A stretch of 64,000 bases of DNA. Origin: CAYLNH01 sp964384625 (GTDB lineage: Bacteria > Verrucomicrobiota > Lentisphaeria > JABSQK01). Location: positions 1 through 64,000 of the forward strand of contig CAYLNH010000001.1 in NCBI GenBank assembly GCA_964384625.1. The letters run 5' to 3'. The notes under the pieces are model-generated. The model was not told the origin of the DNA and searched no databases. It saw only the letters and a list, made by a program, of their open reading frames with translations. A program made the translations under genes and the position numbers. Shown here piece after piece: positions 34,526 to 43,234 of the stretch. The number at the start of each line of letters is the position of its first letter. Positions within the stretch are counted from its first letter, which is position 1.

Positions 34526-36361
34526 ATGTGTGGCCTTTTCAGCATCCTTTCCCGCGGCAACCCCATTGAACTGAAGGCGCTGCTCGCCGGCGCCCTGGAA
34601 TTGGAACACCGTGGGCCGGACGAAGGGGATGTCTGGCTATCGCCGAACAGAACCATCGGGATCGCCCACAAGCGCCTGAGCATCGTTGATCTGTTCACCG
34701 GCAAGCAACCGCTCACGAACGAAGACAACTCCATTACCGCCGCGGTAAATGGTGAGTTCTACGGGTTTGAAGCAATCCGCCGAAACCTGAAGCAGCACGG
34801 GCACGAATTCAGCACCCATTCGGACAGTGAGATTCTGGTTCATCTGTACGAGCAGTACGGCGTTGATTGTGTTACCCATCTGCGGGGAGAATATGCTTTC
34901 GTTCTGTGGGACAGTAATCGCGACCGGCTCTTCGCCGCTCGTGATCGTTTCGGCATCAAGCCCCTCTGCTTTTCAGAACACAATGGAGACCTGTACTTAG
35001 CCTCTGAAGCGAAGGCCCTGTTTGCCGCTGGAGTTCCCTGCCGCTGGGACCGACGCGGATATGTCCAACATCTCTACGGCATTCCCTCCGAAGATCAGAC
35101 ATACTTCGAAGGAGTGCATCAGATTCGGCCGGGGCACTTCCTGCTGGCCACACCGGCGGCCGCCGCATCCCAAACCAAGTACTGGGACTTTGACTACCCA
35201 CCGACCGATGCAGCGAAGGAGATTTCCGACGCGGAAGCAATCGAACGGGGACGGGAAATCCTCTGCGAAGCGGTCCGCATACGCCTGCAGGGCGATGTCC
35301 CGGTGGGCATGTACCTGAGCGGCGGCATTGATTCGTCAGGCATCATCGGCATCGCAGCCAAGCAGTTTGATTGTACCTTAGAAGCGTTCACGGTGGCCTG
35401 GGATGATGAGGAAGCCAACGAGGCATCCCTCGCCCGGGAGACGGCCAGGATGGTCGGCGCCAACTTTCATGTATGTCAGGTGTCTGAGGACATCCTGGCC
35501 GACTGTCTGCCGGATGCGGTCTGGCATTGCGAAAGTCCGGCGACACTCAGTGCCGCAGCGAAATTCCGCTTGAGTCGGTTAGCCCGGGAGCATGGCATGA
35601 AGGTGGTGCTGACGGGAGAGGGAGCAGATGACGTCTATGCCGGATATCCTCCCTTCAGGATCGACTTCAAGGGACGGACCCGACGGCGAGCGGCACCGTA
35701 TTTACAGGACTTGGCAACAGCACTTGGGTTCAGCCCCATGTGGATCAATCCCGACCCGATTCTCAAACTCATTGACAGGAACGCCATTGCGTGTCCACCA
35801 TCCTTTGATCCGATAGCGAAGTTCCTCAGCGAAACTGACGTCGCGGGACGTCTCAAGGGGCGACACCCTCTGAACGTCTCGGTGTATCTCTGGTCGAAGA
35901 TCAAGCTGCTTCATTTCTTCCTCGTACAGGTGGCGGACCGTACCGAAATGGGACACTCGATAGAGGGGCGCACGCCCTATCTGGACCAAAAACTGGTGGA
36001 GTTCGGCTGCAGGCTTCCGCCTTCGCTCAAGATCCGCGAAGGCCAAGAGAAATTCATCCTGCGTGAATGCGTGAAGCCCTACGTAACCGACACCATTTAC
36101 CGGCGGAAAAAGCAGCACTTCATCAATCCCCTGCAGACGCTCGCACCGGGAGGCCGATTGCGGCAGCTCTACGAGGACACCTTCAACAGTTCCGCAGCCG
36201 AGAACCTGCCGTTTTTCGAGACCCCGAAATTGCGCGCACTCATAACCGAATGCCTTGCCGACCAACGACGTTCAGGCGACGCGTTTGCCCGGGTTGCAGA
36301 TGTCATGCTCCAGTCACTGCTCGGGTTGTGTCTGATGCAGGAACGCTTCAATCCAAGCTAG
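34526..36361 (+). CDS. asnB: glutamine-dependent asparagine-synthetase-type amidotransferase
   Basis: 611 aa. Cys2 is present (MCGLFSIL), with HRGPD at 28-32, NGEFYG at 75-80 and HSDSE at 98-102, so the glutaminase domain looks active. The synthetase PP-loop SGGIDS follows near residue 265. AsnB-type proteins in polysaccharide and exosortase loci often amidate sugars or peptide-like groups rather than aspartate. The close, collinear copy at 24028 has lost the glutaminase site, so the two may be diverged duplicates with split roles. It has its own promoter and converges on the gene at 36788. Confidence 0.85.
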   Translation: MCGLFSILSRGNPIELKALLAGALELEHRGPDEGDVWLSPNRTIGIAHKRLSIVDLFTGKQPLTNEDNSITAAVNGEFYGFEAIRRNLKQHGHEFSTHSDSEILVHLYEQYGVDCVTHLRGEYAFVLWDSNRDRLFAARDRFGIKPLCFSEHNGDLYLASEAKALFAAGVPCRWDRRGYVQHLYGIPSEDQTYFEGVHQIRPGHFLLATPAAAASQTKYWDFDYPPTDAAKEISDAEAIERGREILCEAVRIRLQGDVPVGMYLSGGIDSSGIIGIAAKQFDCTLEAFTVAWDDEEANEASLARETARMVGANFHVCQVSEDILADCLPDAVWHCESPATLSAAAKFRLSRLAREHGMKVVLTGEGADDVYAGYPPFRIDFKGRTRRRAAPYLQDLATALGFSPMWINPDPILKLIDRNAIACPPSFDPIAKFLSETDVAGRLKGRHPLNVSVYLWSKIKLLHFFLVQVADRTEMGHSIEGRTPYLDQKLVEFGCRLPPSLKIREGQEKFILRECVKPYVTDTIYRRKKQHFINPLQTLAPGGRLRQLYEDTFNSSAAENLPFFETPKLRALITECLADQRRSGDAFARVADVMLQSLLGLCLMQERFNPS

Positions 36362-36649
36362 CTTGAGATATTTGCCGGACTTCTACTGCGAGCCGTCAGT
36401 GTGCGTGTGATCAAGAACTTACAGCCGCCAGCCGGTCGCCGGCGCCTGGACATGCTTCAAGAGCGTCGTCGGCTGGAACTGCTTAAGATTAAGTACGATG
36501 ACGGCTCGCAGTGGAAGACTTCTGAATGAATCAAGCTACAACGTCCGCGAAAAGGGTGCGGGATCGTGTTTCTGCTTCCCGAGAAACGGCCCCAAGCTCA
36601 ACTTGGGGAGTATTTACACCCCCTTCAGTTCTGCCGGCACACCAGAAAC
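36362..36649. other. intergenic region, no gene seen
   Basis: The left part of a 426-bp gap between convergent genes. It contains a short hairpin (CCCCAAG/CTTGGGG near 36591-36609) but no credible coding frame. The right part holds the long palindrome and a terminator-like hairpin listed separately. Confidence 0.4.
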
Positions 36650-36706
36650 CCCGCCCTTTGCTCCGGAATTGGCAAAATGTTTGCCAATTCCGGAGCAAAG
36701 GGCGGG
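36650..36706. repeat. long perfect palindrome (27-bp arms, 3-nt loop)
   Basis: Left arm 36650-36676 and right arm 36680-36706 are exact reverse complements around the loop ATG. The arms contain TTTGCTCCGGAATTGGCAAA. It lies between convergent genes, but a stem this long is unusual for a simple terminator and lacks a T-run. It may be a miniature mobile or REP-type element. Confidence 0.85.
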
Positions 36707-36746
36707 AAAGTCGTGGCGAAAGCAAAACTGAAGGGAGGCTGACACT

Positions 36747-36773
36747 CCCCCGGCACAGCCGGGGGGATCTTTT
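36747..36773 (+). terminator. rho-independent terminator-like hairpin
   Basis: CCCCCGGC pairs with GCCGGGGG around the loop ACA, followed by GATCTTTTC. It is the last hairpin before the stop of the minus-strand gene at 36788 and could end transcription from the asnB-type gene. Confidence 0.55.
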
Positions 36774-36787
36774 CGCGGGAGATGAAG

Positions 36788-37714
36788 CTAGACCCTTCCC
36801 GCCTGCTTCAGTGCCGCGATCCTGGCGCGGATGCGGGCAGACTCGGTGGGGGCCCGCCGCGAGCCGTTCTTCAGCATAACCCAGGGCACGCGCACCAGGG
36901 ACTCCAGCCGCAGACTGGCGGGATGGCCGTAGAGCCCCCACTCGCCAAGGAGATTGCCGTGGTCGGCAGTCAGGATCACCTTGCCGCTGAGCTGCTCCAG
37001 CAATTTGTTGACCTCGACCATCACCAGACGCAGGTTCTGCCAGTACGCCGCGCGGAGGTGGTCGTCGCTGATTCTGTTCTTCCAGGCCAGGTCCCAGACG
37101 GTCGTCACGTTCTGTTCCAGCCCGCCTTCCATGCCCTCCACAGTTCTCCACGTCCCATGCTCAAGAGCGGTAATCTCCTGATCGCCGAGGAATGGGTGAT
37201 GCGGCTGATTGTAGTGAACAATCATGCGCTTATCGGGATAGGTGTGGGCGCACTTGACGGCAGCTCGGGTTACGGCCTCCGGCGGCACCGTCTTAAGATC
37301 GTCACTCCAGCCGTAGTCCCAGACTTCTTCGACGTGGTGGAACGGGTTGAAGCCGAATACATGCTTCAGATGCACACTGGCAAAATGCGGATTTCCGGCG
37401 ATGTAGACAACATCTTTGCACTCGCGGTTGAAGTTGAACTCCAGCCATTCCTGCGTATATGACCCGCCTGAGATGCAGCTGTCGGCGGCGGAATCCACAA
37501 CTTCCCGATACATGTCAAAGCGGCAGGCGTCCAGGAGGATCATGAAATCCCATTCTTCCTCCATCACGCGGGTCGCATGCTGTTTACCCAGCGCGCCTTT
37601 CGGCAACGGCCAGGCCAGAGCCATGAGCGACCAGGCCCAGAGGTAATCGAAGCGGGCATGCCGAACTGCATTCCACAGGGTTCGCGCGATCTGTGGGATT
37701 CGATGTAGTTTCAA
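36788..37714 (-). CDS. alkaline-phosphatase-superfamily (sulfatase-like) protein
   Basis: 308 aa. MILLDACRFDMYREV near residue 60 has the metal-binding aspartates. VILTADHGNLLGEWGLYGHP near 250 holds the Asp-His pair and the last His. These are the metal motifs of sulfatases, phosphoglycerol transferases and phosphodiesterases. A sulfatase-type CxPxR motif is absent, so it is not a formylglycine sulfatase; a Thr or Ser nucleophile (for example in the GGSYTQEW region) is assumed. It is shorter than typical sulfatases. Transfer or removal of a phospho-substituent on the glycan is plausible. Confidence 0.68.
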   Translation of the reverse strand: MKLHRIPQIARTLWNAVRHARFDYLWAWSLMALAWPLPKGALGKQHATRVMEEEWDFMILLDACRFDMYREVVDSAADSCISGGSYTQEWLEFNFNRECKDVVYIAGNPHFASVHLKHVFGFNPFHHVEEVWDYGWSDDLKTVPPEAVTRAAVKCAHTYPDKRMIVHYNQPHHPFLGDQEITALEHGTWRTVEGMEGGLEQNVTTVWDLAWKNRISDDHLRAAYWQNLRLVMVEVNKLLEQLSGKVILTADHGNLLGEWGLYGHPASLRLESLVRVPWVMLKNGSRRAPTESARIRARIAALKQAGRV

Positions 37715-38233
37715 TGTGCTCCTTTCGGGCGGAGGAACCGGATCTTCGGTTCATCGAATGCGGCCAAAGTGCGGTAACTCCTGCGGTCTGTCAAGCCAAC
37801 CGATAGAGACGTCCGACACAGTTGTACGGCTGGAGGCGGACCCGCCGGGATCAGCTCGAACATAAGACAAGCCGTCGCGGCCAATCACAAGCGGCCCGGC
37901 CAACCGCCGGGGGTTCGGCGACAATGCTGTTGAGCCAATGGATTACACAACATTTTGATGTTCCCGACAGAAGTCGGGGATGCGCGGTCGAGATCCCGGC
38001 ACCCAAGAGGTCGGGACGGCCACGCTCGAAAGCAGATCGTCTGAAACTGTCCGCAGGACTTCTGTCGGCGGCATCAACGGTTTTGACTTTCGAGGCGCTG
38101 TCAGTATGGTCTGGCATTCCGCTTCACATTCGAGTTCCACTGGGCACAAGGTTCTGATGAAAAACGCCTCTTCCTCACACCCGGCAGCCGGCAGGCGCCA
38201 GCAGCAGTTCTTCACGCCCCCGCGGAGGTTTCC
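37715..38233. other. intergenic region, no gene seen
   Basis: 519 bp between divergent genes. Several short frames are open on both strands, but none has a recognisable motif or a good ribosome-binding site. It should contain promoters for the phosphatase-superfamily gene and for the flippase gene, whose ATG has GGAGG 6 nt upstream. Confidence 0.4.
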
Positions 38234-39763
38234 ATGAGTGCCGTCAAGAAGGCCGGCATCGGCTTCGTCTCGAGCGTCACCGTGTTGTCCGGCGGGGCCT
38301 TGCTGGTTCAGGCGATGACCGTGCTCTCGGCGCCGGTGATCTCCCGTTTGTTCAGTCCGGCGGTCTTCGGCCTGGCCGGCGTGTTTGCCGCGATCGCTCA
38401 GCTCGCCGGCCCAGTGTCGAATCTGAACTATGGCGCCGCAGTCATTGTACCTGAGGACGATGAGACTGCCGGCAATGTCATGGTTCTGGCCTGCCTGCTG
38501 TGCGGCGCCCTTTCCGCCGTTTGCGGTCTGGTGCTGTGGCTCGGCGGCAACGGCATTCTGCGGCTGATGGGAGCGACAGAACTCGAACCGTATATCTGGC
38601 TGTTGCCGATTGCCGTGCTGGTGTTCGGCTTGCGGTCGCCTCTGGGAGTCTGGGCCTCCCGGCACAAGCGTTTTGTGCTCATGGCAAACGTTCAGGTCCT
38701 GTCCACGGTCGTCCGGGTCGGTCTGTGCATCGGCCTGGGATGGATGGGATATGTCCTGGCCGGGCATCTGATTGCCTTCCGGACGATCGGCGTGGGGTTT
38801 CAACTCATGCTGCTCACGTCGACCTACCTCTGGCGCGACGGTCGTTTTCTGTGGCGCAACCTCCGGCTGCGGCGTTTTCCGAAGCTGATGCGCCGCTATA
38901 TCAACTTCCCGCTGTTTGCCATGCCGGCACAGTTCCTCGGCGCGGCCGGCTACCATGTCCCGGCCATTCTGATGGTCTCCTACTTCAGTGCGCGGGCCGG
39001 CGGGCACTACTCCTACGCGGTCATGCTGTTGTCGATGCCGATCCTGTTCTTCGGCCAGTCGGTCAGTCAGGCGTTCATGCCGCACATCGCCCACGCTAAA
39101 GCGCACGACGGCGATCTCCCCGGCCTGGTTGAGAAGGTTGTTCTGCGCATGCTCCGGCTTGGGGTGGTGCCCTTCGGCATGCTGATGCTGATCGGGCCTG
39201 AGACATTTGCCGTATACCTCGGGGGCGAATGGTTCGAGTCCGGTTTCTATGCGGCAATCCTCGCCCCCAGCCTGTTTATGCGCTTTGTCACGGTGCCGCT
39301 GCGCGGGCTGTTCACCATCCTCGAAAAGCAGGCGGCGAACCTCGTCTTCATGGTACTCCTGTTCATTGGTCAGATCGGCGGCATCCGGATAGGTTACCTT
39401 TTCGGTGACGACTGGCTGGCTTTGCACCTGTGCTCCTCGGCCGGCGTCGTGGTCATGGCCGTACAGACCGCCTGGATCGGCAGCCGGGCCGGCCTGAAGC
39501 CAGGCCGGCTGCTGTCGCTGGCAGGCGCTCCCATTGCTCTGGGCCTGCCGTTTCTGGCCGTGGTGGCCGTGGTCAAATTCGTCTTGAACGCCAACATCCT
39601 CATGCTGTTCGGAGCGGCCGGAGCAAGCGGTATGCTGTACTGTCTGCTGGTTCTGTATCGTGACCGGGAACTACGCGGACAACTGCTGAACATGCTGCCC
39701 TTCCAGCGCCGACCAGAACCGAACACCGACGGCCGGGCGGGCGATGACGGGGAACAGAAATAG
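38234..39763 (+). CDS. Wzx-type oligosaccharide flippase
   Basis: 509 aa with about 12-14 hydrophobic segments. The N-terminus GIGFVSSVTVLSGGALLVQA and ISRLFSPAVFGLAGVFAAIA fit the polysaccharide-flippase family (MATE/MVF-like). These proteins move undecaprenyl-linked repeat units across the inner membrane. It is the only flippase-type protein seen in the window. No Wzy polymerase or Wzz/Wzc chain-length protein is recognisable here, so these must be elsewhere or the pathway does not use them. The stop shares one base with the start of the next gene. Confidence 0.88.
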   Translation: MSAVKKAGIGFVSSVTVLSGGALLVQAMTVLSAPVISRLFSPAVFGLAGVFAAIAQLAGPVSNLNYGAAVIVPEDDETAGNVMVLACLLCGALSAVCGLVLWLGGNGILRLMGATELEPYIWLLPIAVLVFGLRSPLGVWASRHKRFVLMANVQVLSTVVRVGLCIGLGWMGYVLAGHLIAFRTIGVGFQLMLLTSTYLWRDGRFLWRNLRLRRFPKLMRRYINFPLFAMPAQFLGAAGYHVPAILMVSYFSARAGGHYSYAVMLLSMPILFFGQSVSQAFMPHIAHAKAHDGDLPGLVEKVVLRMLRLGVVPFGMLMLIGPETFAVYLGGEWFESGFYAAILAPSLFMRFVTVPLRGLFTILEKQAANLVFMVLLFIGQIGGIRIGYLFGDDWLALHLCSSAGVVVMAVQTAWIGSRAGLKPGRLLSLAGAPIALGLPFLAVVAVVKFVLNANILMLFGAAGASGMLYCLLVLYRDRELRGQLLNMLPFQRRPEPNTDGRAGDDGEQK

Positions 39764-40767
39764 TGCCGACACCTGACAGCGCTGCCATGGAAATGAAGCG
39801 AGCCATCCTGTTCTGGTTCTACACGGACGTCGCCATCTGCCGCAACCGGCTGCAGCTTCTGCGTCGCACGAACCCCGACACCCGGATCTACGGGCTCTAC
39901 GGCGGCGATCCGGCCGGCGCTGACAGATTCCGGGCGGAATTGGAAGAGTGGCTGGACGACTTCTACTGTTTCCCTGAAGCGCGGTCCCCGGAATGGAAGT
40001 GGGTCAACGGCGACCTGCTGATCAGCGACTGGTACAGGGAACGCGGCGTCGAGCTCGCCTGGGATGCCGTTGTCGTCGTTCAATGGGACATGCTGGTTTT
40101 CGACAGTATCGACGCCCTTTTTGCCGGGGCGCAGAAGAACGAAATCGTGGTCAGCGGCGTACGGCCGGTTCCGGAGGTGGAATCCTTCTGGGTCTGGACC
40201 CGACGTGACCTGCCCGAACGCCGCCGTGAACTGGAGCGTTTCCGGCAGCACCTGACGGAGCACTACGGCTACGACGGCCCCCTGCTGGCCTGTCATTTCG
40301 TCGTCGCCTGCCTGCCGCGATCGTTCCTGAAGCGCTATGCGGAGATGCAACAACCGGAACTCGGCATGGTCGAGTACCGCCTGCCGACCTACGCCCGCGT
40401 GTTCGCCATGGAATTCCGCCGGATCGAATCCCTGGAAACCTGGTGGTTCAACGACCCGAACACAGAGCCGCCGCCGAGAACCGATCGGGTCCTTCTGCCG
40501 ACCGGTCATGTCATGTCCGTCCCCTTGCGGATCATCCGGCATAATCTGCGGCGCGCTGCCGGCGCCCGGGTGTTCCACCCGTTCGGGTACATCTATCCCA
40601 CGAATCGACGGGAGGTCCTTGCCTGTTTCCTTGGCTTTCGCCGGCTGCGACACCTCTGCCGCTGGCTTCTGACTGCGCCCGCAGACATGGCAAGCCGCCT
40701 TCGCCTCCGGCTGCGCCGGCGGCGATTGAGCTGCGCCCGGCGCGGCAAAACAACCAACGAATGTTGA
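39763..40767 (+). CDS. protein of unknown function, possible glycosyltransferase
   Basis: 334 aa from GTG 39763 (TAGTG overlap with the flippase stop); ATG 39787 is an alternative start. I do not recognise the family. A Rossmann-like start (RAILFWFYTDVAICRNRLQL) and VVVVQWDMLVFDSIDALF near residue 105, with two aspartates, resemble a GT-A nucleotide-sugar and metal site. The C-terminus is very basic. Its position directly after the flippase and before a sulfotransferase supports a glycan role. Confidence 0.55.
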   Translation: MPTPDSAAMEMKRAILFWFYTDVAICRNRLQLLRRTNPDTRIYGLYGGDPAGADRFRAELEEWLDDFYCFPEARSPEWKWVNGDLLISDWYRERGVELAWDAVVVVQWDMLVFDSIDALFAGAQKNEIVVSGVRPVPEVESFWVWTRRDLPERRRELERFRQHLTEHYGYDGPLLACHFVVACLPRSFLKRYAEMQQPELGMVEYRLPTYARVFAMEFRRIESLETWWFNDPNTEPPPRTDRVLLPTGHVMSVPLRIIRHNLRRAAGARVFHPFGYIYPTNRREVLACFLGFRRLRHLCRWLLTAPADMASRLRLRLRRRRLSCARRGKTTNEC

Positions 40768-40807
40768 GACAAACGATGAGCAACCTGAAGGCAACGCAGA
40801 CAAACGC

Positions 40808-41407
40808 ATGAAAGTCGTGGGTATCGGACTCAACCGAACGGGGACAACCACGCTTGGACTCTGCTTCGAGCACTGGGGGCTGTCGCACATTTCGTATGAC
40901 CTGGAGGCCTTCACTTTCTGGCGAAAGGGGCAAATCGACAAGTTGCTCCAGAAGGCCGCCGCCTGGGACAGCTTCGAGGACTGGCCCTGGCCGCTGGTTT
41001 ACCGGGAGATGGACGCCGCCTTCCCGGGCACGAAGTTCGTCCTCACACGCCGGACATCCGCACAGAAGTGGTTTGACAGTCTCTGCCGCCATGCAGACAA
41101 CATCGGTCCCCTCAGCAATATGGAAGAACATGTCTTTGGATTCGACTGGCCGGCGGACCATCCCCGAGAACACATGGACTACTACCAACACCACAACGAG
41201 CAAGCGCGACGCTATTTCGCCGACCGACCTGACGACTTTGTTGAGGTCTGCTGGGAAGAAGGCGACGGCTGGGAGGACATCTGCGGCCTCGTCGGCAGAC
41301 CAATCCCCAACGTGCCTTTCCCGCACGCCAACAAATCGCTTTCCCGCCCCCTGCGGCTCGCCCGTTTTCTCAAACGGTCGATGCTTGGCAGGGGCAGGCA
41401 GAGGTAA
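40808..41407 (+). CDS. sulfotransferase, Sulfotransfer_4-like
   Basis: 199 aa. It opens with KVVGIGLNRTGTTTLGLCFE, the phosphosulfate loop of this compact family. TKFVLTRRTSAQKWFDSLCR near residue 75 is the 3'-phosphate site. RRYFADRPDDFVEVCWEEGD is near 137. It is the last gene of the flippase run and ends 9 bp before the stop of the convergent GT4 gene. Sixth sulfotransferase of the window. Confidence 0.78.
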   Translation: MKVVGIGLNRTGTTTLGLCFEHWGLSHISYDLEAFTFWRKGQIDKLLQKAAAWDSFEDWPWPLVYREMDAAFPGTKFVLTRRTSAQKWFDSLCRHADNIGPLSNMEEHVFGFDWPADHPREHMDYYQHHNEQARRYFADRPDDFVEVCWEEGDGWEDICGLVGRPIPNVPFPHANKSLSRPLRLARFLKRSMLGRGRQR

Positions 41408-41416
41408 CGTTCGCCG

Positions 41417-42559
41417 TCAGGCTTCCCCGGAGTAGATCGCTTTGAGCGCTTTGATGTGCCGGGAGATGTCGAACGGGCTGGCTTTCAGGCGGTCAAGCGC
41501 GACGCCGCGGGGCACCGGCGGGGGACCGCTCAAATGCTGTCGGACCGCGTCCGCCCAGGCATCGCCGCCGGCCGCCAGCTCCAGACGCGTAACCAGTTCG
41601 GGGACCACGGTCGTCACAGCGGGAACAGTGGTCGCAGCGATCGTCGGCAAGCCCGCCGCCTGTGCTTCCAGAACAACACCGCCCAGGCCCTCAGAAAGAG
41701 ACGGGAACACAAAGCAGTCCATTGCCCCGAGCATCAGCCGCGGGACGTCATCGCGACACCCCGCGAAGACGGCTCTCTCGCCCACGCCGGGCAATCGGCG
41801 GAATTCACGTTCGATTGCCGGCCGCAGCTCACCGTCACCAACGAAGAGGAACCAGATGTCCGGCTCTGCGGCCAGGCGCGCGGCAATATCCAGGATAAAC
41901 GCATGGTTCTTCTGCGGGGCAAAACCGCCCACGTGCCCGACAACCCGGGAATTCTCGGGAATCCCGACATCAGCCCGAACAGAGGCCGCCGGCACGGCGG
42001 CGGCAAAGTCGGCAAAGCAGTAGCCTTGGGGGATTACAGCGAATCTCTTGTCCTGCTGCCAGTTGCGCCCCCAGAAGGGCGCGGCCAAGTGCTCCGATAC
42101 GGCGATGGCATGGGTGGCGTAACGCCGACTCAATTGCCGGCCGAACCAGCAATACAGCCGCTCGGGGAGCGCCGGCCGGGCGCGGACGACATCGCCGTGA
42201 CAGTGTACGATCCGCACCGGCACGCCGGCCCGGGCGGCCAGCCGCATGACCGGCCCCCAAAGCCCGGAATGGTGGCCGTGGACAACATCATAGGGCCCGT
42301 TCTCCCGCAGGAGATTCCCGGTGAATTTCAGGTGCCGCAGCGGCGACCGCGGATGGCATCCCTGCATCACCCGCCCGCCGTGTTCAACGACGCCGGCGGC
42401 CAGCTCGCCGGGCGGGTCGAAGTGGGTCAGAACATCGATATCGAACCCGTTGTCCTGGAGTTCTCGAACCTGATCCACGAGGCGCGCCTGGATACCCCCG
42501 TGGCCCATGGTTCGGACCAGGTGAAGTACCCGTATGTTCTTGCTGCAACCCTCTGTCAT
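41417..42559 (-). CDS. GT4 glycosyltransferase
   Basis: 380 aa, GT-B fold. VLHLVRTMGHGGIQARLVDQ opens the acceptor half. VVGHVGGFAPQKNHAFILDI and SLSEGLGGVVLEAQAAGLPT (EX7E-type, near residue 280) mark the donor half. It is similar throughout to the GT4 at 20803 and is probably a paralog. It starts about 100 bp from the left inverted repeat at 42660. Confidence 0.88.
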   Translation of the reverse strand: MTEGCSKNIRVLHLVRTMGHGGIQARLVDQVRELQDNGFDIDVLTHFDPPGELAAGVVEHGGRVMQGCHPRSPLRHLKFTGNLLRENGPYDVVHGHHSGLWGPVMRLAARAGVPVRIVHCHGDVVRARPALPERLYCWFGRQLSRRYATHAIAVSEHLAAPFWGRNWQQDKRFAVIPQGYCFADFAAAVPAASVRADVGIPENSRVVGHVGGFAPQKNHAFILDIAARLAAEPDIWFLFVGDGELRPAIEREFRRLPGVGERAVFAGCRDDVPRLMLGAMDCFVFPSLSEGLGGVVLEAQAAGLPTIAATTVPAVTTVVPELVTRLELAAGGDAWADAVRQHLSGPPPVPRGVALDRLKASPFDISRHIKALKAIYSGEA

Positions 42560-42659
42560 TGGCGGTATCCTTTCCCGGAAATGACTGTAGCCCGGCTCAG
42601 CCCGGACTCAAGGGCGACAACCGCCGCGCCCGCGAGGGCATGTCAGTTCTGTTGATCAT

Positions 42660-42891
42660 TCTCTCGCACCGCGGCAGGAGTCGCACCATAGCGCGAGATA
42701 CGTTGCCGGTCCAGCCTGCGGTGGGTTTGTCGGCGCCTGTTGTTTTCGATTCTCAAGACCCCGGGTCGCTTGCCGGCCCGGTGAATGAGTTCATCAGGGA
42801 AGGAGACGGCCCCGCGATCCTGCTTTTCGGGCGCCGGGAAGCCGGCTTCCCGGCGCCCGAAAAGCAGGGTGAGGGGTGAGGGCTTGTAGCC
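42660..42891. repeat. inverted repeat, left copy, part A
   Basis: The segment 42757-42891 matches the reverse complement of 47435-47570 with only a handful of differences. Weaker homology continues outward to about 42660 (matching out to about 47670 on the right). It contains the 50-nt palindrome at 42819-42868. No protein family is recognised in it. Confidence 0.85.
42819..42868. repeat. 50-nt perfect palindrome within repeat A
   Basis: Two 25-nt arms centred between 42843 and 42844 are exact reverse complements; the left arm begins CCTGCTTTTCGGGCGCC. The equivalent in the right copy (about 47457-47507) is an imperfect version. Confidence 0.9.
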
Positions 42892-43053
42892 ACTACAGCA
42901 TTTTCACAAATACTGCAGTCGATTTTTTGATCCGGCCTTTGTCTCAACCTTTGTCTCAACCTTCGTCAAATCCTGCTCCGGAAGGGGGAACAAAGGTTGA
43001 GATAAGGGGGAAAGAGGCATGGACAGCGGCTACGGCTTTTTCTAATACGCTCT
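42892..43053. repeat. about 160-bp insertion separating parts A and B of the left repeat
   Basis: In the right copy parts A and B are only 3 bp apart, while here they are separated by this segment. It holds its own dyad: TCTCAACCTTTGT at about 42944-42956 pairs with ACAAAGGTTGAGA near 42986-42998. It looks like a small element nested in the repeat. Confidence 0.6.
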
Positions 43054-43146
43054 AATGAACTTCTTCACCAGGCGGGCAAACCGCCTGGGGTCGTATGATC
43101 GAGCCAATTGTTGGCAGGAAACACCTGCGGCAGTGACATGCGCCCC
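43054..43146. repeat. inverted repeat, left copy, part B
   Basis: 93 nt matching the reverse complement of 47339-47431 at roughly 85-90 percent identity by eye, including the exact block AACACCTGCGGCAGTGACAT. It lies just upstream of the GT39-like gene and is not part of it. Confidence 0.85.
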
Positions 43147-43234
43147 TCGCCTATTCCCGGGCTTGCACTGGCTGGGTAGCCGCGATAAATTCCAGAGTCC
43201 GCACTCGATATGTCCGAAGGCTGCAGTGGGAGAA

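Noticed and set aside
37943..40941. Two long minus-strand frames (37943-39427 and 39394-40941) opposite the flippase and its neighbour
   Set aside because: They are antisense to a clear Wzx flippase and coupled genes; composition is typical of shadow frames.
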